NCBI RefSeq assembly: GCF_016817355.1
Contig: NZ_JADOTT010000005.1
Span: forward strand, 1-64,000
Source of the DNA: Maricaulis parjimensis
Lineage (GTDB): Bacteria > Pseudomonadota > Alphaproteobacteria > Caulobacterales > Maricaulaceae
DNA length: 64,000 nucleotides
Direction of reading: 5' to 3'
Shown: positions 8,317 to 18,092 of the stretch, in pieces
Layout: the number at the start of each line of letters is the position of its first letter
Position numbering within the stretch: the first letter of the stretch is position 1
Notes under the pieces: model-generated
Told to the model about the DNA's origin: nothing
Database searches by the model: none
Seen by the model: the letters and a program-made list of their open reading frames with translations, nothing else
Position numbers and translations under genes: made by a program

Positions 8317-11292
8317 ATGACGGATAATTCGCACGAGAACGGCCAGACTGCCGACGCTCGCGACTACAAAGACACGCTTTTCCTGCCGACCACCGAATTC
8401 CCGATGCGCGCCGGCCTGCCCAAGAAAGAGCCGGAATGGCTGGAGCGCTGGGCCAAGCTGGATATCTACAAACAGCTGCGCGCCCGTTCCAAAGGGCAGG
8501 AGCGTTTCGTTCTGCATGATGGTCCGCCCTATGCGAACGGCCATATCCATATCGGCACCGGCATGAACAAGATCCTCAAGGATTTTGTCGTGCGGTCACG
8601 CCAGATGGCCGGCCTGGATGCGCCCTATCGTCCGGGCTGGGACTGCCACGGCCTCCCGATCGAGTGGAAGGTCGAGCAGAATTTCCGCGCCAAGGGCCGA
8701 AACAAGGACGATATCCCGAAACAGGAATTCCGGGCCGAGTGCCGCAAATACGCGTCCGAATGGATCGATGTTCAGCGCGAGGAATTCCAGCGTCTCGGCG
8801 TGGCCGGTGAGTGGAATGATCCCTATCTGACCATGTCCTTCGACGCCGAAGCTCGGATCGTCGAGGAATTCCTGAAATTCGTGGAAGAGGGCCTGGTCTA
8901 TTGCGGCTCTGCCCCGGTGATGTGGTCGCCGGTCGAGCAGACCGCCCTGGCGGAAGCCGAAGTGGAGTATCACGACAAGGTCTCCACCACGATCCACGTC
9001 AAATTCCCGCTGCGCGGTGTGCGCAAGGATGGTTCGGCTGTGCCGAAATCCTGCATCGGCGCAAGTGTCGTCATCTGGACCACCACGCCCTGGACGATCC
9101 CGGGCAACCGCGCGATCTGTTTCTCGCCGGAAATCAGCTATGGCCTCTACAAGGTGGTCGGCGTTGATGGCGGGGATTTCCAGCCCTGGGCGGCGCCGGG
9201 CGATCTCCTGATCGTGGCCGATGCCCTGTGGGAAGAGACCGCAGCGGCTGCGAAGATCGTCAATGCCGAGCGTCTTGAGACCGTCGACCCGTCCGGATTT
9301 GTCTGCTCGCACCCGCTGGCCGAAGCCGACAAGTATTGGAGCTATCCGGTCCCGCTTCTGCCCGGTGAGCATGTCACGGACGAAGCCGGTACCGGATTCG
9401 TCCACACCGCACCCAGCCATGGTGCGGAAGACTATGTTGCCTGGATGGCCTTCCCGGAATGGCATGACAAGCACGAGGCCGTGCCGCATGTCGTCGGCGC
9501 GGACGGTGCCTATTACGAGCACATCCCTCTCTTTGCAGGCCTGCACATCATCCGTCTGGATGGCAAGAAACAGGGCCAGGAAGGGCCGGCCAACAAGGCG
9601 GTGATCGACCAGTTGATCACGTCTGGCCAGCTTCTGGCGCGTGGCCGGCTGGAACACTCCTATCCGCACTCCTGGCGGTCCAAGGCCCCGGTCATCTTCC
9701 GCAATACGCCGCAATGGTTCGTCGCGATCGACCGGCCGATGAAATCGGGCGGCACGCTGCGCGAGAAGGCCCTGAAGTCGATCTCCGAAACCGGCTGGAC
9801 GCCCTCAGTGGCCGAAAACCGCATCCGCTCCATGGTCGAGCAACGCCCGGACTGGCTGGTTTCACGCCAACGCGCCTGGGGCGTGCCGCTCACCCTGTTC
9901 GTCGAGAAGGGCACGACCCGCGTGCTCAATGATCCCAAGGTCAATGCGCGCATCGTGAAAGCGGTCGAGGCCGACGGCGCGGATGCCTGGTTTGAACGCC
10001 CGTCCGCCGAATTCCTGGGCTCCGAATACGATGCGGACAGCTATGAGAAGGTCACCGACATTCTCGATGTCTGGTTCGACAGCGGCTGTACCCATGCCTT
10101 TGCACTGGAGCCGCGGGCTGACCAGAAATGGCCGGCGGATCTGTATCTTGAAGGTTCCGACCAGCACCGTGGCTGGTTCCAGTCCTCCTTGCTGGAAAGC
10201 TGCGGCACGCGCGGCCGGGCACCCTATGACGCCGTGCTGACCCATGGTTTCGTGATGGCGGGCGATGGCCGCAAAATGTCGAAATCCCTCGGCAATGTCC
10301 TCGCCCCGAATGAAATCGCCAAGAAATACGGCATCGAGATCATGCGCCTCTGGGTCGCCGCGCAGGACTTTACGGATGATCTGCGGATCTCCGAGGAAAT
10401 CCTTCAGACCTCCGTCGATGCCTATCGCAAGATGCGCAACACGATGCGCTATCTGCTCGGGGCCCTGCACGGATATGACGAGACCGTGGAGCACCTCCCG
10501 GTGGATCGCATGCCGTCGCTGGAGCGTTGGGTGCTGCACCGTCTGCAGGAGCTCGATGAGGTCGTGAAGTCCGGCTATGCCGCCTATGACTTCAAGAAGG
10601 TCTATGCCGCCCTGTTCAATTTCTGCGTGGTCGACCTGTCCGCCTTCTATCTCGATGTGCGCAAGGACAGTCTTTATTGCGACCGGCCGGACAGTGATCG
10701 CCGCCGGGCCTGCCGTACCGTCATGCATGAAGTCTTCATGCGTTTGACGGCCTGGCTCGCTCCGATCATGCCTTTCACGATGGAAGAAGTCTGGCTCAGC
10801 CGCTTCCCGTCCGAAGATGACAGCGTGCATTTCCGCACCTATCCGAAAACGCCGTCCAGCTGGCACAATGGGGCCCTGGCCGAGAACTGGCGCACCATTC
10901 GTCGCCTGCGTCGCGTCGTGAACGGGGCGCTGGAAGTGGAACGTCGTGAAAAGCGGATCGGGTCCTCCCTGGAGGCGGCACCGCGTGTCCACATCACGGA
11001 CCCGGTCTATCGGTCGGCGATGGCCTCGGAAGCCCCGGGCGGGGATGTCGATGAATTCCTCGCCGAGATCACCATCACCAGCCAGGCCTATCTGGTGGAC
11101 GGTGCGGCGGACGGTGAGGCTTTCCGGCTTGATGATGTCGCCGATATCGCCGTCGTGCCGGGTCGTGCCGAAGGGAAGAAATGCGCCCGCTCGTGGAAAT
11201 ACTCCACGGCGATCGGTTCCGATGCGCGTTATCCGGATGTGACACCGCGCGATGCCGATGCCGTGGCCTTCTGGGATGCCCGGAATGGCTGA
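8317..11292 (+). CDS. ileS: Isoleucyl-tRNA synthetase
   Basis: This is a class I synthetase of 991 aa that charges tRNA-Ile. It shows the HIGH-type motif in GPPYANGHIHIGTG (near residue 68), the KMSKS loop in GDGRKMSKSLGN (near 650), and the large CP1 editing insertion with WTTTPWTIPGNRA. The C-terminal region retains one Cys of the usual zinc-binding tail (KCARSWKYS) but lacks the other three, as can occur in alphaproteobacterial enzymes. It overlaps lspA by 8 bp and is probably translationally coupled to it. Confidence 0.98.
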   Translation: MTDNSHENGQTADARDYKDTLFLPTTEFPMRAGLPKKEPEWLERWAKLDIYKQLRARSKGQERFVLHDGPPYANGHIHIGTGMNKILKDFVVRSRQMAGLDAPYRPGWDCHGLPIEWKVEQNFRAKGRNKDDIPKQEFRAECRKYASEWIDVQREEFQRLGVAGEWNDPYLTMSFDAEARIVEEFLKFVEEGLVYCGSAPVMWSPVEQTALAEAEVEYHDKVSTTIHVKFPLRGVRKDGSAVPKSCIGASVVIWTTTPWTIPGNRAICFSPEISYGLYKVVGVDGGDFQPWAAPGDLLIVADALWEETAAAAKIVNAERLETVDPSGFVCSHPLAEADKYWSYPVPLLPGEHVTDEAGTGFVHTAPSHGAEDYVAWMAFPEWHDKHEAVPHVVGADGAYYEHIPLFAGLHIIRLDGKKQGQEGPANKAVIDQLITSGQLLARGRLEHSYPHSWRSKAPVIFRNTPQWFVAIDRPMKSGGTLREKALKSISETGWTPSVAENRIRSMVEQRPDWLVSRQRAWGVPLTLFVEKGTTRVLNDPKVNARIVKAVEADGADAWFERPSAEFLGSEYDADSYEKVTDILDVWFDSGCTHAFALEPRADQKWPADLYLEGSDQHRGWFQSSLLESCGTRGRAPYDAVLTHGFVMAGDGRKMSKSLGNVLAPNEIAKKYGIEIMRLWVAAQDFTDDLRISEEILQTSVDAYRKMRNTMRYLLGALHGYDETVEHLPVDRMPSLERWVLHRLQELDEVVKSGYAAYDFKKVYAALFNFCVVDLSAFYLDVRKDSLYCDRPDSDRRRACRTVMHEVFMRLTAWLAPIMPFTMEEVWLSRFPSEDDSVHFRTYPKTPSSWHNGALAENWRTIRRLRRVVNGALEVERREKRIGSSLEAAPRVHITDPVYRSAMASEAPGGDVDEFLAEITITSQAYLVDGAADGEAFRLDDVADIAVVPGRAEGKKCARSWKYSTAIGSDARYPDVTPRDADAVAFWDARNG

Positions 11293-11881
11293 TGGCCTTG
11301 CCGCGTTTCGCCAGCGCCTGAGCCAGCCGGTCACCCGGATCGGTCTGGCGCTGGCGGGCGGGATTCTCGCCCTCGACCAGTTGACCAAATACCTGGTGCT
11401 GGACCGTCTCAATTTCTCGCCGCCCGGCTGCCTGGATTTCCAGCGCGCGGAGCCGGCGGAACGGGCGGTGATGGCCAATACGTGCGGCCATATCGAACTC
11501 TCACCGGTTTTTGATCTCACCATGGTGTGGAACAAGGGTGTGAGCTTCGGCCTGTTCGGAGCGGATACTTGGGTTGGCCGGCTCGTCCTGATCACCTTCT
11601 CCCTGGCCGTCGCCGCCGGCCTTCTGGCCGGCCTGTTCCAGACGGGGCCGTTGAAGGCCCTGCGCCCGCTTCAGGGCGCGGCTTTCGGCTTCATCATCGG
11701 GGGCGCTGTCGGCAATGCGATCGACCGGGGCCTCTACGGCGCCGTGGTGGATTTCCTGAATTTCTCGGACATCCATTTCCCCTATGTCTTCAACATCGCC
11801 GATGTCGGGATCAATCTCGGTGTTGCCGCGATCATCCTGGACATGCTGCTCAGCGACCGGAAATCCGAAAGCACGCGTTGA
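11285..11881 (+). CDS. lspA: Lipoprotein signal peptidase (signal peptidase II)
   Basis: This inner-membrane aspartyl peptidase removes signal peptides from diacylglyceryl-prolipoproteins. The 198-aa protein has four predicted membrane helices and the family signatures LALDQLTKY, VWNKGVSFGLFG, GNAIDRGLYGAVVDF and FNIADVGIN; the last two carry the catalytic Asp pair. ATG at 11285 overlaps the ileS end and gives the usual N-terminus; earlier in-frame ATGs lie inside ileS. The next gene encodes a lipoprotein, a probable LspA substrate. Confidence 0.97.
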   Translation: MADGLAAFRQRLSQPVTRIGLALAGGILALDQLTKYLVLDRLNFSPPGCLDFQRAEPAERAVMANTCGHIELSPVFDLTMVWNKGVSFGLFGADTWVGRLVLITFSLAVAAGLLAGLFQTGPLKALRPLQGAAFGFIIGGAVGNAIDRGLYGAVVDFLNFSDIHFPYVFNIADVGINLGVAAIILDMLLSDRKSESTR

Positions 11882-11958
11882 ACGGGTGGGATGCGGGCTG
11901 GCGATTGGGCCCGGTCTTGGCTTATACTGACAGCAACAATCCACGGAGTTACGTCCAG

Positions 11959-12501
11959 ATGCGTTTGCGTACAGCCCTTATTGCCTTCACCGGTGCCGCC
12001 ATCACCCTGTCCGGGTGCTCCAGCGCTCCGCAGATTCTGGCGTCCGGCCGGACCACGCCGGACGAATTCCGCACGGTGACGATCGCGCCGCTGACGGTTC
12101 CGCCGGAATATAATCTGCGTCCGCCGGCCCCGGGCCAGCCGCGCCCTGACGAAATCTATCCGGACCAGCAGGCCCGTGCCGCCCTTCTGGGTGAAAGCGG
12201 TGCTTTTGACGGGTCCGACGGGGAAGCCCTGCTCGTCGCCCAGGCGGGTGGTGGTGCAGCCGATCCCTTCATCCGCTCCATCATTGATGGCGAGACGGCG
12301 GGCGTGGTCCGCAAGTCGCGCAGCTTTGCCGACCAGATCCTGTTCTGGCGCGATGGCGAGTATCAGCCGCCGGTCGATGCGACCCCGCTGGACGCTGAAG
12401 CCGAGGCCGAGCGCCAGGAGCGCATCCAGAATGTGACCGGTGGTGGTGATGTCGAGATCGAACGCGATCGTCGTCTGCTGCCGAAACTGCCGGGTCTCTA
12501 A
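11959..12501 (+). CDS. DUF3035 family lipoprotein
   Basis: The 180-aa protein has a lipoprotein signal peptide with lipobox LSGC at residues 18-21. The body is proline-rich ([12 protein letters not shown]), followed by a conserved segment with [15 protein letters not shown]. It fits the DUF3035 family, common in alphaproteobacteria next to lspA; its function is unknown to me. The ATG at 11959 is preceded by GGAG. Its position after lspA suggests co-expression with lipoprotein processing. The periplasmic location is inferred from the signal. Confidence 0.82.
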   Translation: MRLRTALIAFTGAAITLSGCSSAPQILASGRTTPDEFRTVTIAPLTVPPEYNLRPPAPGQPRPDEIYPDQQARAALLGESGAFDGSDGEALLVAQAGGGAADPFIRSIIDGETAGVVRKSRSFADQILFWRDGEYQPPVDATPLDAEAEAERQERIQNVTGGGDVEIERDRRLLPKLPGL

Positions 12502-12557
12502 GACCTGGACAGGTGTCCGCACTTGACCGACTCGGGGCCAGCCAAGAGGCTGGCCCT

Positions 12558-14444
12558 ATGTCTTTGACCGCCACCCAACCCATCATCCGCCGCCTGCCGC
12601 CGGAGACCGTCAACCGCATTGCGGCGGGCGAAGTCGTCGAGCGTCCCGCTTCCGTGATCAAGGAATTGGCGGAGAATGCGCTGGATGCCGGCGCCCGCCG
12701 GATCGATATCACCGCCGAGGGTGGGGGCCTGGTCCGCCTGGTCGTCGAGGATGACGGCAAGGGGATGAGCGAGGCGGAACTCGCGCTCTGCATTGAACGC
12801 CATGCCACGTCCAAGCTTCCCGTTGGTGAGGATGGCCAGGATGATCTCCTCAATATCGGCACGATGGGTTTCCGAGGCGAGGCCTTGCCCTCCATCGGCT
12901 CGATTGCGCGCCTGACCATCACCAGCCAGGCGAAAGGGGAGGGCGATGCCTTCACTATCGCCGTTGAGGGCGGCAAGACGCATGGCACGGCACCGGCCGC
13001 GCCGCTGGGGCGTGGCGGTACGCGGATCGAAGTGCGCGACCTCTTCTACGCCACACCCGCCCGTCTGAAATTCCTCAAGAGCGAGCGCTCGGAAAACCAG
13101 GCGATTTCCGATGTCGTCAAACGCCTGGCCATGTCGCGGCCGGATGTTGGCTTCTTCCTCACCCTGGATGGCCGCAAGCGCTTCTCCGTCGCGGCCGAGC
13201 GCGGTGATGACAGCGAAGCCCGCAAGGCGCGCATGTCGGCCATGCTGGGGACGGATTTCGGGGATAATGCCCTGGAGGTGGACCAGGAGCGCGAGGGCAT
13301 CCGCGTTTCCGGCTTCGCCAGCCTGCCGACCTTCTCGCGCGGCTCTTCCCAGCACCAATATCTCTTCGTGAATGGCCGCCCGGTCCGCGACAAGCTCCTG
13401 CACGGGGCGATCCGCGGCGCTTACCAGGATTTCCTCGCCCGGGACCGCCACCCGGTCGTGGCGCTCAATGTCGACCTTCCCACGCATCTGGTGGATGTGA
13501 ATGTTCACCCGGCCAAGGCCGAAGTCCGCTTCCGGGACTCCGGGCTCGTGCGCGGCCTGATCGTCGGCTCGCTGCGCCATGCCCTGGCAGCGGCAGGCCA
13601 CCGGGCCTCGACCACCGTGTCAGGCTTTGCCCTGGGCCGCGCCCGGCCGGAAGGCTTCCAGGACGGGCCGCGCCATTACCAGTCGGCTGCCGGTCAGGTC
13701 GCCGGTTGGGGACGTCCCGCCGAACCCATCCAGGACCGGGTCTTCGATCCAGGCATGTCGGCCCGCGTCGAACCGGACATGCCGGGCTTTGTTCCGCCGG
13801 CTGATGTCGCTTACCAACCAGGCGCAGCCGCACCCTCCGCGCCGACCGAAGCGCCGCCGCCGGACTGGCCGCTCGGTGTCGCCCGCGCGCAATTGCACGA
13901 GACCTATGTCGTCGCCCAGACGCAGGACGGGATCGTCATTGTCGACCAGCATGCCGCCCATGAACGCCTCGTCTATGAGCGCATGAAGAAGATGATCGCC
14001 GAAACCGGCGTCCAGCGTCAGCAACTCCTCGTGCCGGAAATCGTCGATCTCGATGAGAACGAAGCCCGCCGCCTGCTCGAGCGCACCGAGGAACTGGAAG
14101 AACTCGGCCTGGTCATTGAGGCTTTCGGCACCGGTGCCATCGCCGTACGCGAAACACCGGCCCTTCTGAAGAAGCTCGATGTCCAGGGTCTGATCCGCGA
14201 TCTCGCCGACGATCTGGCCGAATATGACCAGGCGCTCTCGCTCAAGGAAAAGCTGGAAGACGTGGTCGGCACGATGGCCTGTCACGGCTCCGTCCGCTCC
14301 GGCCGCCGCCTGACCGGCGAGGAAATGAATGCCCTCCTGCGGGAAATGGAAGCCACGCCCCATTCCGGCCAGTGCAATCACGGCCGCCCGACCTATGTCG
14401 AGCTCAAGCTGAGCGATATCGAACGCCTGTTCGGGCGGCGCTAG
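12558..14444 (+). CDS. mutL: DNA mismatch repair protein MutL
   Basis: MutL links MutS mismatch recognition to strand removal. The 628-aa protein has the GHKL ATPase start [21 protein letters not shown], then [11 protein letters not shown] and [12 protein letters not shown]. The C-terminal domain carries [12 protein letters not shown], which fits the endonuclease motif DQHA-X2-E-X4-E, plus [10 protein letters not shown] and CNHGRPTY. MutL is therefore probably a nicking endonuclease, as in MutH-lacking bacteria. The start at 12558 matches the family N-terminus. The stop overlaps rsmD tail to tail by 4 bp. Confidence 0.97.
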   Translation: MSLTATQPIIRRLPPETVNRIAAGEVVERPASVIKELAENALDAGARRIDITAEGGGLVRLVVEDDGKGMSEAELALCIERHATSKLPVGEDGQDDLLNIGTMGFRGEALPSIGSIARLTITSQAKGEGDAFTIAVEGGKTHGTAPAAPLGRGGTRIEVRDLFYATPARLKFLKSERSENQAISDVVKRLAMSRPDVGFFLTLDGRKRFSVAAERGDDSEARKARMSAMLGTDFGDNALEVDQEREGIRVSGFASLPTFSRGSSQHQYLFVNGRPVRDKLLHGAIRGAYQDFLARDRHPVVALNVDLPTHLVDVNVHPAKAEVRFRDSGLVRGLIVGSLRHALAAAGHRASTTVSGFALGRARPEGFQDGPRHYQSAAGQVAGWGRPAEPIQDRVFDPGMSARVEPDMPGFVPPADVAYQPGAAAPSAPTEAPPPDWPLGVARAQLHETYVVAQTQDGIVIVDQHAAHERLVYERMKKMIAETGVQRQQLLVPEIVDLDENEARRLLERTEELEELGLVIEAFGTGAIAVRETPALLKKLDVQGLIRDLADDLAEYDQALSLKEKLEDVVGTMACHGSVRSGRRLTGEEMNALLREMEATPHSGQCNHGRPTYVELKLSDIERLFGRR

Positions 14445-15001
14445 GCCCGCGTCAGGAACAGCACCTTCGCCGCGCCGTATTCCTTGACCACCTGGGCCTC
14501 CCAGCCCGGCGTTTCCGGCTCTTCCTCGACACCGACTTCCAGCACCGCCACGGCATCCTCGCTGACCCAGTTCCCCTTGAGCAGATTGCTCAGCGTCTTG
14601 GGGCCCAGATCATGGCCATAGGGCGGGTCCAGGAAGACCAGGTTGAAGGGCGCGCCCAGATTGGAGGGTTTCTCGCCCAGCGCGGTGGCGTCGCGGCGGT
14701 GGATACGGGTGTTCCCGAACAGCTGCAGCGTGTCGACATTCGTGCGGATCGCCCCGCGCGCCTCGGCGGCCATTTCCACGAACAGGCAGAAGGCGGCACC
14801 CCGCGAGACAGCCTCAATGCCCAGCGCGCCGGAACCAGCATAGAGATCGATGACCCGGGCATCCTCGATGGGCGGGCACCACTCGGCATGCTCGATCACA
14901 TTGAACATGTTCTCGCGCGCCCGGTCCGAGGTCGGACGGGTGGACCGGCCCTTCGGCGCGACAAGCGCGCGATTGCGGAACTTTCCGCCGACTACCCGCA
15001 T
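14441..15001 (-). CDS. rsmD: 16S rRNA (guanine-966-N2) methyltransferase RsmD
   Basis: RsmD methylates G966 of 16S rRNA on the assembled small subunit. The 186-aa protein begins [18 protein letters not shown], has [13 protein letters not shown], an AdoMet motif [15 protein letters not shown], and the catalytic NPPY-type motif as LDPPYG at about residue 125. It follows the rluB-like gene with a 3-bp gap in the same direction, a common pairing in alphaproteobacteria, so the two rRNA modification genes probably form an operon. Confidence 0.96.
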   Translation of the reverse strand: MRVVGGKFRNRALVAPKGRSTRPTSDRARENMFNVIEHAEWCPPIEDARVIDLYAGSGALGIEAVSRGAAFCLFVEMAAEARGAIRTNVDTLQLFGNTRIHRRDATALGEKPSNLGAPFNLVFLDPPYGHDLGPKTLSNLLKGNWVSEDAVAVLEVGVEEEPETPGWEAQVVKEYGAAKVLFLTRA

Positions 15002-15004
15002 GGC

Positions 15005-16075
15005 CTAGCGGCCCCCGCGCGGCTTGCGTGGCCCGCGATCCGGTCCGCCGGTGCGGGAAGGTCCACCGCTGCGGGACGGCCCGCCTGAACGTAAAGGGCC
15101 GCCTGACCGCGATGGGCCGCCCGCTCGGGCTGGGCCATTCGGGCGTGGCGCATCGCCGGATGCGCGTCCGCGAGCCGGCGCGGGACGACCGCGCGAGCGC
15201 TTGAGCGGTTTGGCACCGTCCAGATCTTCCGCTTCGCGCGGCAGGCCGGGCTGACCCGGACCGCCCATCTTCCGGCCCATGGGTTTGCGGCCCGGGCGTT
15301 GTGGCTTTTTCTTGGCGACGGCTTCACCGGTCGTGCTGGCGATCTCGACGAGATGGCCGCACTGGTCCTTCAGCACGCGTCCCGGCACCGGCTTGATCTC
15401 GCCACGCGCCAGATCGCCCAGCTGGAACGGGCCATAGGCGGTCCGGATCAGCCGGTTGACCCGCAGGCCGACACTGTCGAGTGCCTTGCGGACCTCACGG
15501 TTCTTGCCCTCGCGAATGCCGACATTGAGCCAGATATTGGAGCCGGTCTCGCGTTCGATCTCGACATCCATCGGGCCATACTTGATCCCGTCGACCGTGA
15601 CGCCGGCCTTCAGCTTGTTCACGGCAGCCTGGTCGACCGTGCCGAAAGCGCGGGCGCGATAGCGGCGCATCCAGCCGGTCGAGGGCAATTCCAGGGCGCG
15701 GGCGAGGGCCCCATCATTGGTCAGCAGGAGCAGGCCTTCGGAGGTCAGGTCGAGACGGCCGATGGAAATGACCCGGCCGATATCATCCGGAATTGCGTCG
15801 AACACGGTCTCGCGGCCTTCCGGGTCGGCATGGGTGGTCACCAGTCCGGCGGGTTTGTGATAGCGCCACAAACGGGTCGCGGCCGGCGGGTCCACGCGCT
15901 TGCCATCGACCTCGATCTGGTCGGCGGCAGAGACCTTGAAGGCGGGCGTGTCCAGCTTCTTGCCATTCACTCGGACGCGGCCATCCTCGATCATGCGCTC
16001 GACCTCACGGCGCGAAGCCACACCGGCGCGCGCCAGATATTTGGCGATGCGTTCGCTGGTTTCGTTTTCGCTCAC
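15005..16075 (-). CDS. rluB: RsuA/RluB-family rRNA pseudouridine synthase with Gly/Arg-rich tail
   Basis: This enzyme converts specific rRNA uridines to pseudouridine. An N-terminal S4 RNA-binding domain (about residues 5-60) is followed by the catalytic domain with the Asp motif in GRLDLTSEGLLLLTNDG. The last 55 or so residues are a low-complexity tail with repeated GGPSR/GGPLR units, probably a disordered RNA-contacting extension. The GTG at 16075 has AAGGG six bases upstream; another in-frame GTG at 16090 is possible. Whether it is RluB, RluE or RsuA in specificity cannot be settled here. Confidence 0.88.
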   Translation of the reverse strand: MSENETSERIAKYLARAGVASRREVERMIEDGRVRVNGKKLDTPAFKVSAADQIEVDGKRVDPPAATRLWRYHKPAGLVTTHADPEGRETVFDAIPDDIGRVISIGRLDLTSEGLLLLTNDGALARALELPSTGWMRRYRARAFGTVDQAAVNKLKAGVTVDGIKYGPMDVEIERETGSNIWLNVGIREGKNREVRKALDSVGLRVNRLIRTAYGPFQLGDLARGEIKPVPGRVLKDQCGHLVEIASTTGEAVAKKKPQRPGRKPMGRKMGGPGQPGLPREAEDLDGAKPLKRSRGRPAPARGRASGDAPRPNGPARAGGPSRSGGPLRSGGPSRSGGPSRTGGPDRGPRKPRGGR

Positions 16076-16113
16076 GCTTGACCCTTTCACTCGGTCGCTC
16101 TAACCCGCCGCAG

Positions 16114-16596
16114 ATGACGGACCTGCGCGATACACGTTTTATGGAACAAGCGCTACGCCTTGCTCATGCGGCAGCTGAAGCAGGCGAAGCGCCGATTGGT
16201 GCCATTCTGGTTGATCCGGCCACGGACGAGATCATTGCAGAGGCCCATAATGCGCCGATTGCCGGCCATGATCCAACCGCCCACGCTGAAATCCTTGCCC
16301 TGCGGCGCGGTGCCGAAAAGCTTGGCAATTACCGGCTCACCGGGCTGGAGCTCTATATCACGCTGGAACCCTGCGCCATGTGTGCTGGCGCCATCAGCCA
16401 TGCGCGCATCGGGCGTGTCATCTATGGCGCGCCGGACGAGAAAGGTGGGGCCGTGGCCCATGGTCCGCGCTTTTTCGAACAGCCCACCTGCCACTGGCGT
16501 CCCGAAGTGACCTCCGGCATTCTGGCCGAAGAGAGCGCGGACTTGCTGCGTTCCTTTTTCAGGGCAAGACGCAAGGCGAAGAGCGATGGCGTTTGA
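16114..16596 (+). CDS. tadA: tRNA-specific adenosine-34 deaminase
   Basis: TadA converts A34 to inosine in the tRNA-Arg(ACG) wobble position. The 160-aa protein has the zinc-binding catalytic motifs HAEILALR (near residue 63) and EPCAMCAGAI (near 93) of the cytidine-deaminase fold, and KGGAVAHG after them. ATG at 16114 gives the usual N-terminal extension before MEQALRLA; an ATG at 16141 is an alternative. The gene is divergent from the rluB-like gene, with under 40 bp between starts. Confidence 0.95.
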   Translation: MTDLRDTRFMEQALRLAHAAAEAGEAPIGAILVDPATDEIIAEAHNAPIAGHDPTAHAEILALRRGAEKLGNYRLTGLELYITLEPCAMCAGAISHARIGRVIYGAPDEKGGAVAHGPRFFEQPTCHWRPEVTSGILAEESADLLRSFFRARRKAKSDGV

Positions 16597-16921
16597 TCCG
16601 GACCTGGCAGACCGGCTGGAAGCCGAATTGCGGATGCAGGGGGCTGATCCGGTCCGCAAGCGCATGTTCGGCGGGATCGCCTTCCTGATGGGCGGGCATA
16701 TGGGCTGCGGACTGGTTCAGGGCGAGATGCATGTCCGCGTCGGACCGGATGCCTATGCCGAAAACCTGGCCAAACCCGGCGCTCGTGAAATGAATGTCAC
16801 GGGCCGTGTCATGACCGGCTGGGTGACGCTGGACGGGCCGGAAGATCTGGATGATGACGCCTTGTCAGACTGGATATCCACGAGCCTCGCCTTCGTCCGG
16901 ACATTGCCGCCCAAGCCCTGA
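16586..16921 (+). CDS. TfoX/Sxy N-terminal domain protein
   Basis: The 111-aa protein matches the TfoX N-terminal domain: a DPVRKRMFGGIAFLMGGHM core, then GEMHVRVGPDAYAE. TfoX/Sxy proteins activate competence in some gammaproteobacteria, but short single-domain alphaproteobacterial members have no clear role. It overlaps the end of tadA by 11 bp and is probably co-transcribed with it. The full TfoX C-terminal domain is absent, which is normal for this group. Confidence 0.85.
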   Translation: MAFDPDLADRLEAELRMQGADPVRKRMFGGIAFLMGGHMGCGLVQGEMHVRVGPDAYAENLAKPGAREMNVTGRVMTGWVTLDGPEDLDDDALSDWISTSLAFVRTLPPKP

Positions 16922-17027
16922 CGGTATTTCGACAAATTCCGTATGATGGAACCTGTCATAAAACCTTGTCTTGAGTTGAATCAGTGCGCGGACGAATAGG
17001 GGCCTGAAGCTCTGGAGCGTCCGCATC

Positions 17028-17501
17028 ATGCGTGCACTGACCAAATTCGTGACCGGGTTCGTCCTCGCCCTTTCCGCGGGAGCTGCCGCGCAGGCGAACA
17101 CCACGGTGTGTGCCGACGCGCCCCTGCTGATCCAGGATGTGACCATCGTCGATGCCTCGGGCAGCTGGGACCACCAGGACATCTTCATCGAGCAGGGCCG
17201 GATCTCCGCCATCGGCGAAGGCCTGATGCTGGAAACCGCTCAGGCTGTGACCGTGATGCATCGTCCGGGCTCTATCGTGCGCCCGCGTTCGCAAGCTCCG
17301 GCGTCGACGGGGGCCATTTTCATTCGCACGTCGACCGGCGCGTCCGGTTCGGCGTCCGCGCGCCGGACCATCCTGATGCCGGGCGTTCCGGCGGATCTGG
17401 TCGTCTACGCTGCACAGTCCGATGATGTCATCATGGATCAAGTCGAGCTGGAAATCAGCGAAGGCCGCATCCTCGGCGCACCGCTGACCTGCCAAGGCTA
17501 G
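17028..17501 (+). CDS. Secreted amidohydrolase-like protein lacking the catalytic barrel
   Basis: The 157-aa product has a Sec signal peptide ending near AAAQA (residue 23). The next part, LLIQDVTIVDASGSW then DIFIEQGRISAIGEGL, looks like the N-terminal beta strands of amidohydrolases. The end, PGVPADLVVYAAQ then LEISEGRILG, looks like their C-terminal strands. The roughly 300-residue TIM barrel with the metal-binding His residues is missing; about 50 Ser/Ala/Arg-rich residues stand in its place. It is probably non-catalytic and may be an internal-deletion relic. A secreted full-length amidohydrolase lies at 20901-22199, so the two may share ancestry. Function unknown. Confidence 0.7.
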   Translation: MRALTKFVTGFVLALSAGAAAQANTTVCADAPLLIQDVTIVDASGSWDHQDIFIEQGRISAIGEGLMLETAQAVTVMHRPGSIVRPRSQAPASTGAIFIRTSTGASGSASARRTILMPGVPADLVVYAAQSDDVIMDQVELEISEGRILGAPLTCQG

Positions 17502-17509
17502 TCAGCCCG

Positions 17510-18088
17510 TCAGGCGTTCAGCCGGGCCTCCAGCCCTGCCTTCACGCGGGGCCATTCTTCCCGCAGGACCGAAAACCAGACCGTATCCCGCCATTCGCCG
17601 GTCCAGCATTTCAGATGCCGGCGTAGCGTGCCCTCCCGCGTCGCCCCCATCTTGGTCATGGCGGCCTGGGAACGCAGGTTCCTGTGATGCGTCTTCAGTT
17701 CCACCCGTTCGGCACCGCAGGCAAAGGCCCGTTCCATCAGCAGGTGTTTGCAGGCCGGATTGATTTTCGTGCCGCGCGCCTGTGCGCCATACCAGGTCCA
17801 GCCGATCTCCAGGCGGGCATGTTCCGGCACGATGGAGAGCAGCGCGGTATGGCCCACTGGCTGACCCGTTTTGAGGTCCGTTACGCAATGGGAAATCTGC
17901 GTGCCGGAGAGCGTGTTGGCCAGCATCAGATCGAACCAGTCATCAAAATGCTCGCCATCCCCGCGCAGCGAGGTCAGCGCCCAAATCTCCGCCTCCTGCG
18001 CCAAAGGCCGCAGGGCTTCGCGATGGGCCTCGGTCAGCGGGTCCAGCCGGACATGAGTGTTTTCGAGCACGCGCGGTGAAATCTGCAT
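17510..18088 (-). CDS. GNAT-family acetyltransferase (RimJ/RimL-like)
   Basis: The 192-aa protein has the layout of the RimJ/RimL N-acetyltransferase group: RLDPLTEAHREALRPLA near the start, a beta strand IGWTWYGAQARGT (the acetyl-CoA loop region, near residue 95), KTHHRNLRSQAAMTKMGATREG, and a C-terminal DTVWFSVLREEWP. Such enzymes acetylate protein N-termini or small amines; the substrate is unknown. It lies 4 bp downstream of the TauE-like gene and may be translated from the same message. Confidence 0.88.
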   Translation of the reverse strand: MQISPRVLENTHVRLDPLTEAHREALRPLAQEAEIWALTSLRGDGEHFDDWFDLMLANTLSGTQISHCVTDLKTGQPVGHTALLSIVPEHARLEIGWTWYGAQARGTKINPACKHLLMERAFACGAERVELKTHHRNLRSQAAMTKMGATREGTLRRHLKCWTGEWRDTVWFSVLREEWPRVKAGLEARLNA

Positions 18089-18092
18089 TCCG

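Noticed and set aside
15024..15130. CRISPR-like tandem repeats
   Set aside because: The repeats are the coding repeats of the Gly/Arg-rich tail of the pseudouridine synthase, with no spacers.
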